Of a stretch of DNA of 35,940 bases, positions 1 to 7,177 are shown piece by piece. The notes below the pieces were generated by a model. It saw nothing but the letters and a program-made list of their open reading frames with translations, was not told the origin of the DNA and made no database searches. Where the stretch lies: NCBI GenBank assembly GCA_020345785.1, contig CP070771.1, forward strand, positions 5,986,683 through 6,022,622. Reading direction: 5' to 3'. This DNA comes from Desulfobacterales bacterium (GTDB taxonomy: Bacteria > Desulfobacterota > Desulfobacteria > Desulfobacterales > JAFDCJ01). Both the position numbers and the translations under genes were made by a program. Numbering within the stretch: the stretch's first letter is position 1; each line of letters starts with the position of its first letter.

Positions 1-1
1 G

Positions 2-379
2 ATCAAGGAAAATTTAAATTTCGTCTACAATCTCTTCCCGAAACTAAAAGAGCGCCGCACTCAACCCGCCTCAACACTTTCCGGCGGTGAACAGCAGATG
101 GTGGCCATCGGCCGAGGTTTGATGTCCCGGCCCCAGATTCTAATGCTGGACGAACCCTCGCTGGGCCTGGCCCCGATTCTCGTGGACGAAGTTCTCGATA
201 CGGTCCGCCGGCTCAAAGCAGAAGGCATCACCATTTTGCTGGTGGAGCAAAATGTGCGCGAAGCCCTGGACCTGGCCGACCGCGGCTATGTGCTGCAAAC
301 CGGCCGCATTGTCGGTGAAGGCTCGGGCCAGGAGCTGCTGGAAAGCGATATGTTCCGAAAAGCATTTTTGGGGATTTAG
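2..379 (+). CDS. livF: Branched-chain amino acid ABC transporter ATP-binding protein LivF (3' part)
   Basis: This is the C-terminal two fifths or so of an ABC ATPase; the reading frame is open from base 2 and the start lies outside the window. The frame contains the signature LSGGEQQM about 27 residues in, then Walker B in ILMLDEPSLGLAP, the D-loop region, and a switch region reading LLVEQNV, where the usual His is Gln. That VEQN form together with SLGLAP is typical of LivF, one of the two ATPases that energise high-affinity import of leucine, isoleucine, valine or related amides. The protein would sit on the cytoplasmic face of a LivH/LivM permease. Its partners (livG, livH, livM, livK) should lie upstream. 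No transporter gene follows, so it is probably last in its operon. The family call is secure; the substrate is not determined. Confidence 0.93.
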   Translation: MKENLNFVYNLFPKLKERRTQPASTLSGGEQQMVAIGRGLMSRPQILMLDEPSLGLAPILVDEVLDTVRRLKAEGITILLVEQNVREALDLADRGYVLQTGRIVGEGSGQELLESDMFRKAFLGI

Positions 380-913
380 GCCTGCTGCAGGGTATGTGGC
401 CCTTTAAAATTTTTTAACCTCGAATTGGCGCGAATTACCACGAATTAAGATCTTCACGTCCACCCAATTGACCTCCCGTCAAATTCTGTTTCTAATTTCC
501 TTAAGGGGTGATCCTCCTTGTCGTTATCCATAAAAACTGCAACACGTTCCAAACCGGCGTTGCGGTAGTGCCGGCCACTCCTGAATTCACAACCTTCAGT
601 TGCTTGTTATTAGAGTTTGATTATCGTTTCAATTTATAATTCTACGATAGATGAAAAATAACCCTAACGTTGCAGAAATCTGCTTAACTCTTCATGTGGG
701 GAAAAAAAGAGAGTCGGTAGTACTGGGACGATGCTGGATGCTAGATACTTGATACTGGATATCCAGGAACGCGCCGGGAGTGAGATCCAGAAATATCCAG
801 CATCCAGAAACCAGTATCCAGGATCACGTAACATTGCCAATAACTTTCATTAAAACAGCCTAAAGACAAGAAAACATTTTATGCAACTTGAGGGATAATA
901 AAGCTAAATCAAT
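380..913. other. Intergenic region with repeat debris
   Basis: This 534-base stretch separates livF from the convergent sigma factor gene. It holds no convincing gene. Between about 730 and 830 there are several copies, in both orientations, of short words of the ctggat/gatact/ccagta type, including a 31-bp segment repeated exactly at 11228-11258 in inverse orientation. A minus-strand frame at about 454-610 is open for roughly 50 codons but has no start codon or recognisable family. Confidence 0.5.
796..826. repeat. Dispersed 31-bp repeat, copy A
   Basis: The 31 bases read tccagcatccagaaaccagt and onward to ggatca. Their exact reverse complement occurs at 11228-11258. A weaker, partly inverted version lies just upstream at about 732-770. 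Both exact copies are intergenic. No transposase is associated with them. Confidence 0.8.
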
Positions 914-2143
914 TCAGAGGGTGCTCATTTTGCTCTCAAGGAATCGTCTCTCCACCGCATTTTCCGCCAGATCGGTTGCTCTGCGAAGATCTTCGAAGGC
1001 CTCGGCCTTCAGACCGGCGGCGGCTCTGAGATCCGAACGGATCGAGTAGAAAAGATGATTTTTTTTCATGGCGGGTGTGTTCGAGGCGGCCAGTTCCCTC
1101 AGGCCGGCTTCTGCACCGCGGATCTTTGAAAACACGACGATCCGGTTCAGCTTGACAAAAGGAGAGGGGTTCAGGTTTAGAAGGAGATTGTAAAGGTCCA
1201 GAATGGCCTGCCAATCCGTCTCATCGAAAGAAGGTGCCGTTGCATAGTGGCTGGCGATGCCGGCTTCGATATGGTATTGTGAGATCCGATCACCGCGTGC
1301 CGACTGCTTTAAAAAATAAAGGCCCCACTCTATCGATTCCCCATCCCACTTTGTCCTGTCCTGGTTTTCCAGCGTACACAAGTCGCCGTCCTGGTTGATT
1401 CTGGCCTTCAGCCGGGATGCGTTCAGGCACATCAGGGACATCAGCGCGTTGACTTCGGGGGTGTCGCAATGCGGATTGGACAGCAGGATTCCCCCCAGCC
1501 TGATTGCTTCCTCGCAGATTTCATTTTTGGTCAGAAGCTCGCCGTCGGTGGCCTTGTATCCTTCATTGAACATGAGGTAGAGCACCTTGAGAACGGCGTC
1601 GATCCGTGATTTCAACGCCGATCCGACGGGCACCGACAAAACACCGACTTTTTCCCTGAAACGGGATTTGGCTCTGGTGATAATCCGTTTCACGGAATCA
1701 TCCTTTTTCATGAACGCACGCGAGATTTCCCGGACGCTCAGGCCGCATAACAGCTTCAGACTCAGCATGACCTGCTGGGATTGTGACAACTCTGGGTGAC
1801 AACATGCAAAAATCATCTTCAACTGGCTATCTGCCAATTCGCCCGACAGCGTCGGCTCACCTTCGTCAAGTGCAATAACTTGGGAGATCGTCTCGAAGTC
1901 CACCACCTTTTTTGAACGCCTGAGATGGTCTATGATCCGGTTGTTTGCGACGCGGTATAGCCAGCCCGATGGGTTGTCGGGAGGTTTTTGATAGCCCCAA
2001 ATCTGCATGGCTTTCAGCAGAGCGTCCTGGACGGCATCTTCGATCAGTTCAATGTGCCGTGATGAATACCGCCCGGTCAACAGCGCGACCATTTTTCCAT
2101 ACTCGTGCCGGAAGAGGTGTTCTACTTTCTGGAGCTCGGGCAC
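914..2143 (-). CDS. RNA polymerase ECF sigma factor, ECF42-type with C-terminal extension
   Basis: The gene encodes a 409-residue extracytoplasmic-function sigma factor, much longer than a normal ECF (about 180-200). Region 2 is visible near residues 10-80 (EDAVQDALLKAMQIW, then NPSGWLYRVANNRIIDHLRR). Region 4 lies near residues 125-165 (MLSLKLLCGLSVREISRAF). The following extension of about 200 residues begins LYLMFNEGYKA, the conserved DUF6596-type motif of the ECF42 group, and continues as helical, TPR-like sequence. ECF42 factors lack a classical anti-sigma factor and are encoded beside DGPF/YCII proteins, as here. The start is GTG at 2143 with GGAG seven bases upstream. An intrinsic terminator lies directly before that ribosome-binding site. 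The signal and regulon are unknown, although the linked DGPF gene is a usual ECF42 target. Confidence 0.92.
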   Translation of the reverse strand: MPELQKVEHLFRHEYGKMVALLTGRYSSRHIELIEDAVQDALLKAMQIWGYQKPPDNPSGWLYRVANNRIIDHLRRSKKVVDFETISQVIALDEGEPTLSGELADSQLKMIFACCHPELSQSQQVMLSLKLLCGLSVREISRAFMKKDDSVKRIITRAKSRFREKVGVLSVPVGSALKSRIDAVLKVLYLMFNEGYKATDGELLTKNEICEEAIRLGGILLSNPHCDTPEVNALMSLMCLNASRLKARINQDGDLCTLENQDRTKWDGESIEWGLYFLKQSARGDRISQYHIEAGIASHYATAPSFDETDWQAILDLYNLLLNLNPSPFVKLNRIVVFSKIRGAEAGLRELAASNTPAMKKNHLFYSIRSDLRAAAGLKAEAFEDLRRATDLAENAVERRFLESKMSTL

Positions 2144-2154
2144 TTTGATTCTCC

Positions 2155-2182
2155 AAAAAAAAGCCCGGCACCAGCCGGGCTT
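2155..2182 (-). terminator. Intrinsic terminator between DGPF gene and sigma factor gene
   Basis: On the minus strand a perfect 9-bp stem (aagcccggc/gccgggctt, loop of four) is followed by eight T residues. It lies 16 bases past the stop of the DGPF gene. The T-run ends just before the GGAG of the sigma factor gene. Read-through would therefore set sigma factor expression from the upstream promoter. Confidence 0.85.
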
Positions 2183-2198
2183 CTGAGATTAAGATCCG

Positions 2199-2543
2199 TC
2201 AATCCATACTCAATATTTCGCGGATTTCAGTCTCGCCGTCGTTCTCGAATATAGGACAACCTTTCGATAGTTCAACCGCCTCGTCGATATCTTTCGCGTT
2301 GACGATGATGTAACCACCGACAATTTCCTTGCCTTCGGCGTACGGCCCGTCCGAGACCATCTTGTTTCTGCCGGCGATGCGTTTTCCTTCGTCGGAAAGG
2401 GGCAGCCCGTCGACCAGCTTTCCTTTATCAGCAAGGCCTGACATCCACGTTTTCCAAAGCTCCATGTGTTTTTGTTTCTCTTCTGACGACATGGCGGCCA
2501 TGGCCTCGCCGCCGCCTCTTATTAGATACATGAATTTTGACAT
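2199..2543 (-). CDS. YCII/DGPF-domain protein
   Basis: This 114-residue protein belongs to the YCII-related (YciI-like, DGPF) superfamily. The family-defining motif appears as SDGPYAEGKEIVGGY around residues 66-82, with Tyr in place of the usual Phe, followed by the typical helix NAKDIDEAVELSKGCP and the end EIREI. Members fold as small dimeric ferredoxin-like alpha/beta proteins. Their biochemical role is unsettled; a catalytic His-Asp dyad is described in some YciI proteins. The start at 2543 has AAGGAG seven bases upstream. The gene precedes the ECF42 sigma gene on the same strand with a terminator between them, the standard DGPF-ECF42 association. It is probably a target or signalling partner of that sigma factor. 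Confidence 0.9.
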   Translation of the reverse strand: MSKFMYLIRGGGEAMAAMSSEEKQKHMELWKTWMSGLADKGKLVDGLPLSDEGKRIAGRNKMVSDGPYAEGKEIVGGYIIVNAKDIDEAVELSKGCPIFENDGETEIREILSMD

Positions 2544-2740
2544 CAGGGGACTCCTTTTTTTTTAGGTTATTCGTAATTCACAATGCTCTCTACCGATACG
2601 ACGAATGTGGGTTCAAAAAAGGGACAAAGATGAAAAGATTTATTTGGCCATCTTTCGTTGTTCACGCGCCGTTAGGTCTGTCTGAAAAAACGCCGCGGTG
2701 GGAAAAAGTCTTTAAAGATTGATCTTGAATCTATCCGGTC

Positions 2741-2902
2741 CTAATCTGATCTTGCTTGTTCGGTTTTGGCAGGATCTTTGATTGAGGCATCAAAGTCGCG
2801 TCCCCATCGAACGTCGCCGACCTCGACGGGATTTGTTGCCGTTTCACCGCTGTACGCTGTAACAGCAATAGCCAATATTATCAGAATTGTAAGCTCTCTC
2901 AT
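2741..2902 (-). CDS. Small exported peptide (53 aa), hypothetical
   Basis: A short minus-strand frame starts with ATG at 2902 and has AAGAGGA about nine bases upstream. The product begins MRELTILIILAIAVTA, a compact signal-peptide-like hydrophobic segment. A short charged mature part follows, containing GDVRWGRDFDASIKD. The WxRDFDxA pattern resembles the first strand and helix of some periplasmic thioredoxin-like proteins, but the CxxC part is absent because the frame stops soon after. It may be a genuine small exported peptide or the remnant of a thioredoxin-family gene. Support comes from the ribosome-binding site and the clean signal sequence. The family link is a guess. Confidence 0.5.
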   Translation of the reverse strand: MRELTILIILAIAVTAYSGETATNPVEVGDVRWGRDFDASIKDPAKTEQARSD

Positions 2903-3342
2903 TTTGTTATTTTCCTCTTAAAAAGGTTCAACTGTTACGGTAGGCATTAATTTGCCTTTTGTCGAACACTTCATACGGTCTCTTTGCCCTCGAAAAATTC
3001 GATACAGGTCTATTTCAGAGCGCAAAACCATCAATTATCCTTCCCGTATCAATTGGTTCCAGTAACCCGACCCCCGAAGGAATTTGCATAATTGACAAGC
3101 AATGAATATTGTAAGGGGTCCTCGGGCGCAATTGCCTGTTTCCGACGGAGGCATATTGACAAAAGTCCTCACCCAGACACCTCCCTAAACTCTGCATTTT
3201 GCCGTTTCGTAAATTTCCGACATTGTGCTCATCGGCAAAACAGACATTAAGGAATAATTACTCAACTATGAAAGTAAAGAATCCTGGCCCAGAGGACCAG
3301 GTTTTCAATCTTAGAATAAAACGCAAATTATCGGAGTTGACG
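2903..3342. other. Intergenic region, nothing recognised
   Basis: These 440 bases lie between the divergent small peptide gene and the ADP-ribosylglycohydrolase gene. TTGACA words at about 3092 and 3155 lack a well-spaced -10 box. Frames running upstream of 3343 do not look like protein. No repeat or RNA motif was recognised. Confidence 0.4.
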
Positions 3343-4437
3343 ATGTCTAAGAATCAAATCCAAGATCGAGCAGAAGGCGCCATATTAGGTGCCTGGATAG
3401 GAGATGCGCTGGGTCTTGGTCCGCATTGGTATTATAATTTGGAAGAACTTCACAGTGACTACGGCGATTGGATTGACCAGTACACCGATCCAAAGCCGGG
3501 CCGTTACCATGACGGTATGAAGGCCGGCCAACTGTCACAGTCCGGCTTCATCCTTGCCCTCATGGTCCGCTCTTTGATTGAGTGTGGTGGCTACGATGAA
3601 AAGCTTTTTTGCCGGCGCATGGAACAGGAGCTCTTCCCTCTTCTTGATGGCACACCGGTAAGCGGGCCAGGGCGATACACCAGTCAATCTATAAGAGAAG
3701 CTTGGCGCCGCCGCGTACAGCAAGATCTTCCCTGGGGTCAAACCGGAGGCCATGCCGATACAACCGAAGCTATCGAGCGTACCCTTGCCATCGCCGTCCG
3801 CTATGCGTTCCAGCCCAGCCGGCTCGCTGCTGCTATAACGGCCAACACCATGCTGACTCAGACAGATAACACGGTCGTATCAATGACTGTGGCTTTTGGT
3901 GCCGTACTTGGGCTTCTGGTGCAAGGCCATTCCCTTGACGCCAATCTATCAGGTAAACTGATGCGGCTGGTTAAAAGCGGGGAGTTGCCCTTTCACACCG
4001 TGACCGGAGACGATTTGAAGCCACCGCGTCCGGGGGATCCTGATCCACCCAGGGCAGGTCGTTTCGCCTCACCGGATGCATTGCTGTCGCCGTCATACAT
4101 GGCTGCGGCAGCAGTTGACCCGGGAATCCGTATTGAACCCGCCTGGAAGGTCTCCATCGTTTACGGCATGCCATGCGCCATCTACCACATGCTTCCGGCG
4201 GCATACTATTTATCGGCACGGTTTCACAACGATTTTGAATCGGCTGTGCTGCATGCCGTCAATGGTGGTGGTCAAAACCAGGTAAGGGCGATTTTGACCG
4301 GAGCCCTAACTGGAGCCCAGACGGGGCTCTCCGGCATTCCGCAGCGTTTTCTTGACGGTCTTGAGGATATAGAAAAGCTTCGTGAAATGGCCGCCGAACT
4401 GGCAGTGCAGGCAGCAAAAATCAGCGACCACCAGTAG
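3343..4437 (+). CDS. ADP-ribosylglycohydrolase family protein, divergent metal site
   Basis: A 364-residue protein of the ADP-ribosylglycohydrolase (DraG/ARH) fold. The frame is open further upstream, but ATG at 3343 has GGAG six bases before it and family similarity begins right after it (AEGAILGAWIGDALG, residues 10-24). Later blocks are GGHADTTEAIERT near 135, TQTDNTVVSM near 171 and NGGGQNQVRAILTGALTGAQ near 306, before a short IPQRFLDGL end. In canonical enzymes an early TDDT-type segment and a late DxDT-type segment bind two Mg ions. Here the early segment is GQLSQSG and the late one GGGQNQ, so most expected carboxylates are missing, although TDNT remains. It may hydrolyse a different ADP-ribose-like or N-glycosidic substrate, or be non-catalytic. 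It appears monocistronic. Confidence 0.8.
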   Translation: MSKNQIQDRAEGAILGAWIGDALGLGPHWYYNLEELHSDYGDWIDQYTDPKPGRYHDGMKAGQLSQSGFILALMVRSLIECGGYDEKLFCRRMEQELFPLLDGTPVSGPGRYTSQSIREAWRRRVQQDLPWGQTGGHADTTEAIERTLAIAVRYAFQPSRLAAAITANTMLTQTDNTVVSMTVAFGAVLGLLVQGHSLDANLSGKLMRLVKSGELPFHTVTGDDLKPPRPGDPDPPRAGRFASPDALLSPSYMAAAAVDPGIRIEPAWKVSIVYGMPCAIYHMLPAAYYLSARFHNDFESAVLHAVNGGGQNQVRAILTGALTGAQTGLSGIPQRFLDGLEDIEKLREMAAELAVQAAKISDHQ

Positions 4438-4456
4438 AGTTGGAGGTATGAGGAAG

Positions 4457-4471
4457 GCCCCTCGAAGGGGC
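4457..4471 (+). terminator. Possible terminator hairpin after the ADP-ribosylglycohydrolase gene
   Basis: A perfect 6-bp stem (gcccct/aggggc) with a three-base loop lies 19 bases past the stop. No T-run follows, so termination is uncertain. Confidence 0.3.
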
Positions 4472-4568
4472 TGCAGGACCACGTTCTGCCAATGGTCGCT
4501 GATGTGTATAAAGGCATTCGACGAGGGATGTTTTTAATTACTTGGCATAGTTCTTGGAGAATTCGGGA

Positions 4569-5058
4569 TTGTTGCTTTTAAGACTATATTTCGTTTTTAC
4601 ATTTCTTGTCATGGCGCCGGTCAGCGCATCGGCATTAGAAAAACTGGCCTATTATTCGGACTATTTCTCCTTTATCGGTCGTGATGCCAATGGATTTGTC
4701 GCTTTTGCCCTGGACAATAATCGGGGGGTTGATGGTTCCGAATATCAGGCAGAGCATTTTGGTGTACTTTATGACGAAAAATCAGGCTGGGTGAAGCTTC
4801 TCGGTATAGGGGGTTATGAAAACGTGCACAGGAAATTAAAACAAATTCCGAATTCACCTCACTTTGCCATGGGATATTGACCTAATGCTCGACGAGACAG
4901 AAAATACAGCGACCGGCAAACTGACACTACAACAGATCAGCCGCAATAATCAAGGCAACTGGGTAATTGGTGGTTTTGCTATGACGGTGGTCAAGGGCGA
5001 ACTTCGTTTAAACGGAAATGTGATGTCGGTGCTTGGATTCGTCGAATTGATAAAATAG
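4569..5058 (+). pseudogene. Exported hypothetical protein gene with a single-base frameshift
   Basis: Two adjacent frames make one continuous protein if a single G is removed from the GGG run at 4871-4873. The first part, from a TTG start at 4569 (GGAG at 4556-4559; an earlier TTG at 4554 is possible), encodes a signal peptide LLLLRLYFVFTFLVMAPVSA and a mature domain with FIGRDANGFVAFALDNNRG and EHFGVLYDEKSGWV. It then stops at 4880. The second part continues in the +1 frame as DLMLDETENTATGKLTLQQI and ends at 5058. Restored length is about 160 residues. The beta-rich pattern suggests a lipocalin-like or similar exported domain, but no family is recognised with confidence. The break lies in a short G homopolymer, so either true inactivation or a sequencing error could explain it. 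Confidence 0.6.
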
Positions 5059-5162
5059 ACGGTGAACCGAAAAAACTCTGTGGCCAAAATAAAGTTTCGT
5101 GAAATAAGTGCATTTTCCCAGCCGAGTAAATGATTCACCCTATTCAAAGAAAGGAGATTCAC

Positions 5163-5372
5163 ATGGCTATATCAGGCAAGTACGGAAAATTGGACATTCC
5201 CAAGATTGGGGAAGACGAGCCGGTCTTCATTCTGAGGGCTCAGGACAGATTGGCGCAAGGGATGGAACGGCCAGTGAAAGAGCGAAAGGAAATCTTCACC
5301 CAGCTTCATCCTGCCGTGTGGAAAAAATCCGTAGATCTGCCGCCCCCCAAAGAGGGATGTTGTGCGATTTGA
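5163..5372 (+). CDS. Small hypothetical protein (69 aa)
   Basis: The ATG at 5163 has a strong AAGGAG six bases upstream, which decides the start over the longer open frame. The product begins MAISGKYGKLDIPKIGEDEP, continues with VFILRAQDRLAQ, and ends with a Cys pair in KEGCCAI. The segment DEPVFILRAQD resembles a short motif seen in many small uncharacterised bacterial and phage proteins. There is no signal peptide or membrane segment. The gene stands alone between the frameshifted exported gene and a long repeat. A second, +1 frame over the same bases is a shadow. Function unknown. Confidence 0.6.
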   Translation: MAISGKYGKLDIPKIGEDEPVFILRAQDRLAQGMERPVKERKEIFTQLHPAVWKKSVDLPPPKEGCCAI

Positions 5373-5440
5373 TCCAATCATTAAGCCAAGCGGTTTTAAC
5401 TACTGAAGAATCCGACAATACAAAGCTCCTGGGTCTTTTT

Positions 5441-5813
5441 TACTTGCGATTTAAAGCCTCCACCTTTGGTGGAGGGCCCGTAGAGGTTCTACCGATCCAG
5501 GGAGAAACAATCGGACTGCTGAAAATTCGAATTGCGAATTTCGAAATTCGAAACAAATCCTAAATTCCAATATTGAATGTTCAAAACATTAAAATCGGAA
5601 AGTTGTGACTTTGAATTAAAATTAAAAAAGCTTGGCCTTTTGCAGTGTTCGTAGCAGCATCGTGTGCTTTGTTTAGAATTTTATATTTGGGTCATTCGTA
5701 TTTGTTTCGTGCTTCGGATTTCTAATTTCGGATTTAAAGTGATGAGGGATTGCCCTCGCCCCCTTCAAGGGGGCATCCTGAGGCCTCCCGCTCCGAGGGA
5801 GGAGCACTCACTC
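5441..5813. repeat. Long dispersed direct repeat, copy 1 (about 373 bp)
   Basis: This stretch matches 15970-16371 in the same orientation over nearly its whole length, with scattered substitutions and one internal block that is longer in copy 2. Shared words include gcttggccttttgcagtgtt, gggtcattcgtatttgtttc and tgatgagggattgccctcgc. It opens with a hairpin (cctccacc/ggtggagg, 5457-5475) and closes with two more (ccccctt/aagggg near 5760-5774 and cctccc/gggagg near 5785-5803). No open frame is conserved between the copies and no terminal inverted repeats are evident. It is probably a non-autonomous mobile or duplicated non-coding element. Confidence 0.85.
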
Positions 5814-5836
5814 TGGCTGGACGGCCATTCCCCAGA

Positions 5837-6103
5837 TCATTTCAGGTGCCCGCCCACCTCCGCTTGCGTTAGCACATCCACGATTGCATCTACCAGGTTC
5901 CGGGCAGCTTGTTCACTGAGTTCTACAGCGACCCTTGCCCCCGGACCCAAGTCTTCGTTGACAAAATCAATATTCAAGGCATGTTCCATGGAAATGTGGA
6001 AGGGGTGATCATAGGAAACGTTAGCCTGATTGAGCGTAAACCATCCGTTTGTTCCTTTGCCACTGCCATCGATATTAACTTTTTTGACAATCATGGTACA
6101 CAT
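5837..6103 (-). CDS. DUF6295 family protein
   Basis: An 88-residue protein beginning MCTMIVKKVNIDGSGKGTNG, then GWFTLNQANVSYDHP, a middle HALNIDFVNEDLGPGARVAV and a C-terminal helix LSEQAARNLVDAIVDVL. This order (MCT start, GSGKG, GWF, YDHP, HALNIDF, ARVAVEL) matches the small DUF6295 family as I remember it. GSGKG resembles a P-loop but the protein is far too small to be an NTPase. The gene lies 18 bases downstream of a dienelactone hydrolase gene on the same strand, so the two are likely co-transcribed. Function is unknown. Length and composition suggest a soluble cytoplasmic protein. Confidence 0.7.
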   Translation of the reverse strand: MCTMIVKKVNIDGSGKGTNGWFTLNQANVSYDHPFHISMEHALNIDFVNEDLGPGARVAVELSEQAARNLVDAIVDVLTQAEVGGHLK

Positions 6104-6121
6104 GTTAGACTTCCTCTCTGA

Positions 6122-6883
6122 TTAATGGGCCGCAAGATATTTTCTCAAGAAAGCGAAAATCTTCTCCCACCCATCTACTGCCTGCTGCTGCCGATAATTT
6201 GGCCTGTTATAGTAAAAAAAGCCGTGTCCCGCACCTGGATACATGTGAAATTCATAGGTCTTCCCGTACTTTTTTAATTCTTCTTCGTGCAGAGCAACTT
6301 GTTCCGGGGCAGGACTGTGATCTTCTTCACCAAAGAGGCCCAAAATCGGACAAGACAGATCTTTGGTGTAATCAATGGGAGCAACCGGATGTTTGGAGTT
6401 CAAGTCGGCTTCTGCCATCACTACCCGTCCGCCCCAGCAATCCACGACCGCATCGAACCCTCGTACCCGGCAGGATGCCAGAAATGCATGTCGGCCACCA
6501 GAACAAGTTCCAAACACGCCCACCTTGCCGTTGAGATAGGGCAGTGAGCGCAGGTACAACATTGCTCCTTGGATATCACCTGCCGCCTGATCATCAGGAA
6601 TCCCGCCATCTCCCCGAACTTTGGCGGCCACATCTTCCGGTGTCCCGTGACCTGAACGGAAATAAAGATTAGGAGAGATAGCGGCATACCCGTGGTGCGC
6701 AAACTTACGCGTGGCTTCACGGTACCATTCATCCCATCCCGGCATATGGTGGATCAAAACTATCCCTGGAAACGGTCCGGCACCCAACGGGCGGGCAAAA
6801 TAGGCATTGATCAACTGGTGATCATCACCCGATATGGTAACCGTCTCCGCCAACATGCCCTCATACATATTTGTTTGATACAT
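6122..6883 (-). CDS. Dienelactone hydrolase family protein
   Basis: A 253-residue alpha/beta hydrolase of the dienelactone hydrolase (carboxymethylenebutenolidase) family. The oxyanion region is VLIHHMPGWDEW near residues 42-53. The nucleophile elbow is FGTCSGG with Cys127, the acid is Asp188 in FGEEDHSPAP, and the base is His220 in PGAGHGFFYYNRPNY, giving the Cys-Asp-His triad of the family. There is no signal peptide, so the enzyme should be cytoplasmic. The ATG at 6883 has AGGAGAG about six bases upstream. It is the first gene of a pair with the DUF6295 gene. Substrates in this family range from dienelactones to varied esters and lactones; no aromatic pathway gene is nearby, so the substrate is open. 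Confidence 0.9.
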   Translation of the reverse strand: MYQTNMYEGMLAETVTISGDDHQLINAYFARPLGAGPFPGIVLIHHMPGWDEWYREATRKFAHHGYAAISPNLYFRSGHGTPEDVAAKVRGDGGIPDDQAAGDIQGAMLYLRSLPYLNGKVGVFGTCSGGRHAFLASCRVRGFDAVVDCWGGRVVMAEADLNSKHPVAPIDYTKDLSCPILGLFGEEDHSPAPEQVALHEEELKKYGKTYEFHMYPGAGHGFFYYNRPNYRQQQAVDGWEKIFAFLRKYLAAH

Positions 6884-7177
6884 AATTCTCTCCTTTTATA
6901 CGGCGAGCCGATGTGCTTTTTGTCATGGCCGTTCCATTCCCTGCCTTATGTATCAGATCTGAAAAATAATGCAAATATGGAAATAGAACGGATGTCCCTG
7001 ACAACCCCACTTCCGGCATTTCCCACATAATCCCTTGCCTGCACCTTGAATTTTCGTTTCCGGTACCAATTTTATAGGTATTAAAAAAAATTTATTTTTT
7101 CCTGAGACAAAGCGCTAAACGCATATAAAACTGATAAAAATTATTTTCAGGAAGTTCGATGGCAAGGACATAAAGCA

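Noticed and set aside
454..610. Minus-strand open frame of about 50 codons with protein-like composition
   Set aside because: It has no start codon or ribosome-binding site and matches no family that I recognise.
2537..2722. Plus-strand open frame of 61 codons
   Set aside because: It begins within the DGPF gene's 5' end on the other strand, has no ribosome-binding site, and composition is not protein-like.
3092..3160. Two TTGACA words as promoters
   Set aside because: Neither has a -10 element at acceptable spacing.
4543..4557. Sigma-54-like TGGCAT-N5-TTGG
   Set aside because: The -12 element lacks the GC and the site overlaps the ribosome-binding site of the next gene.
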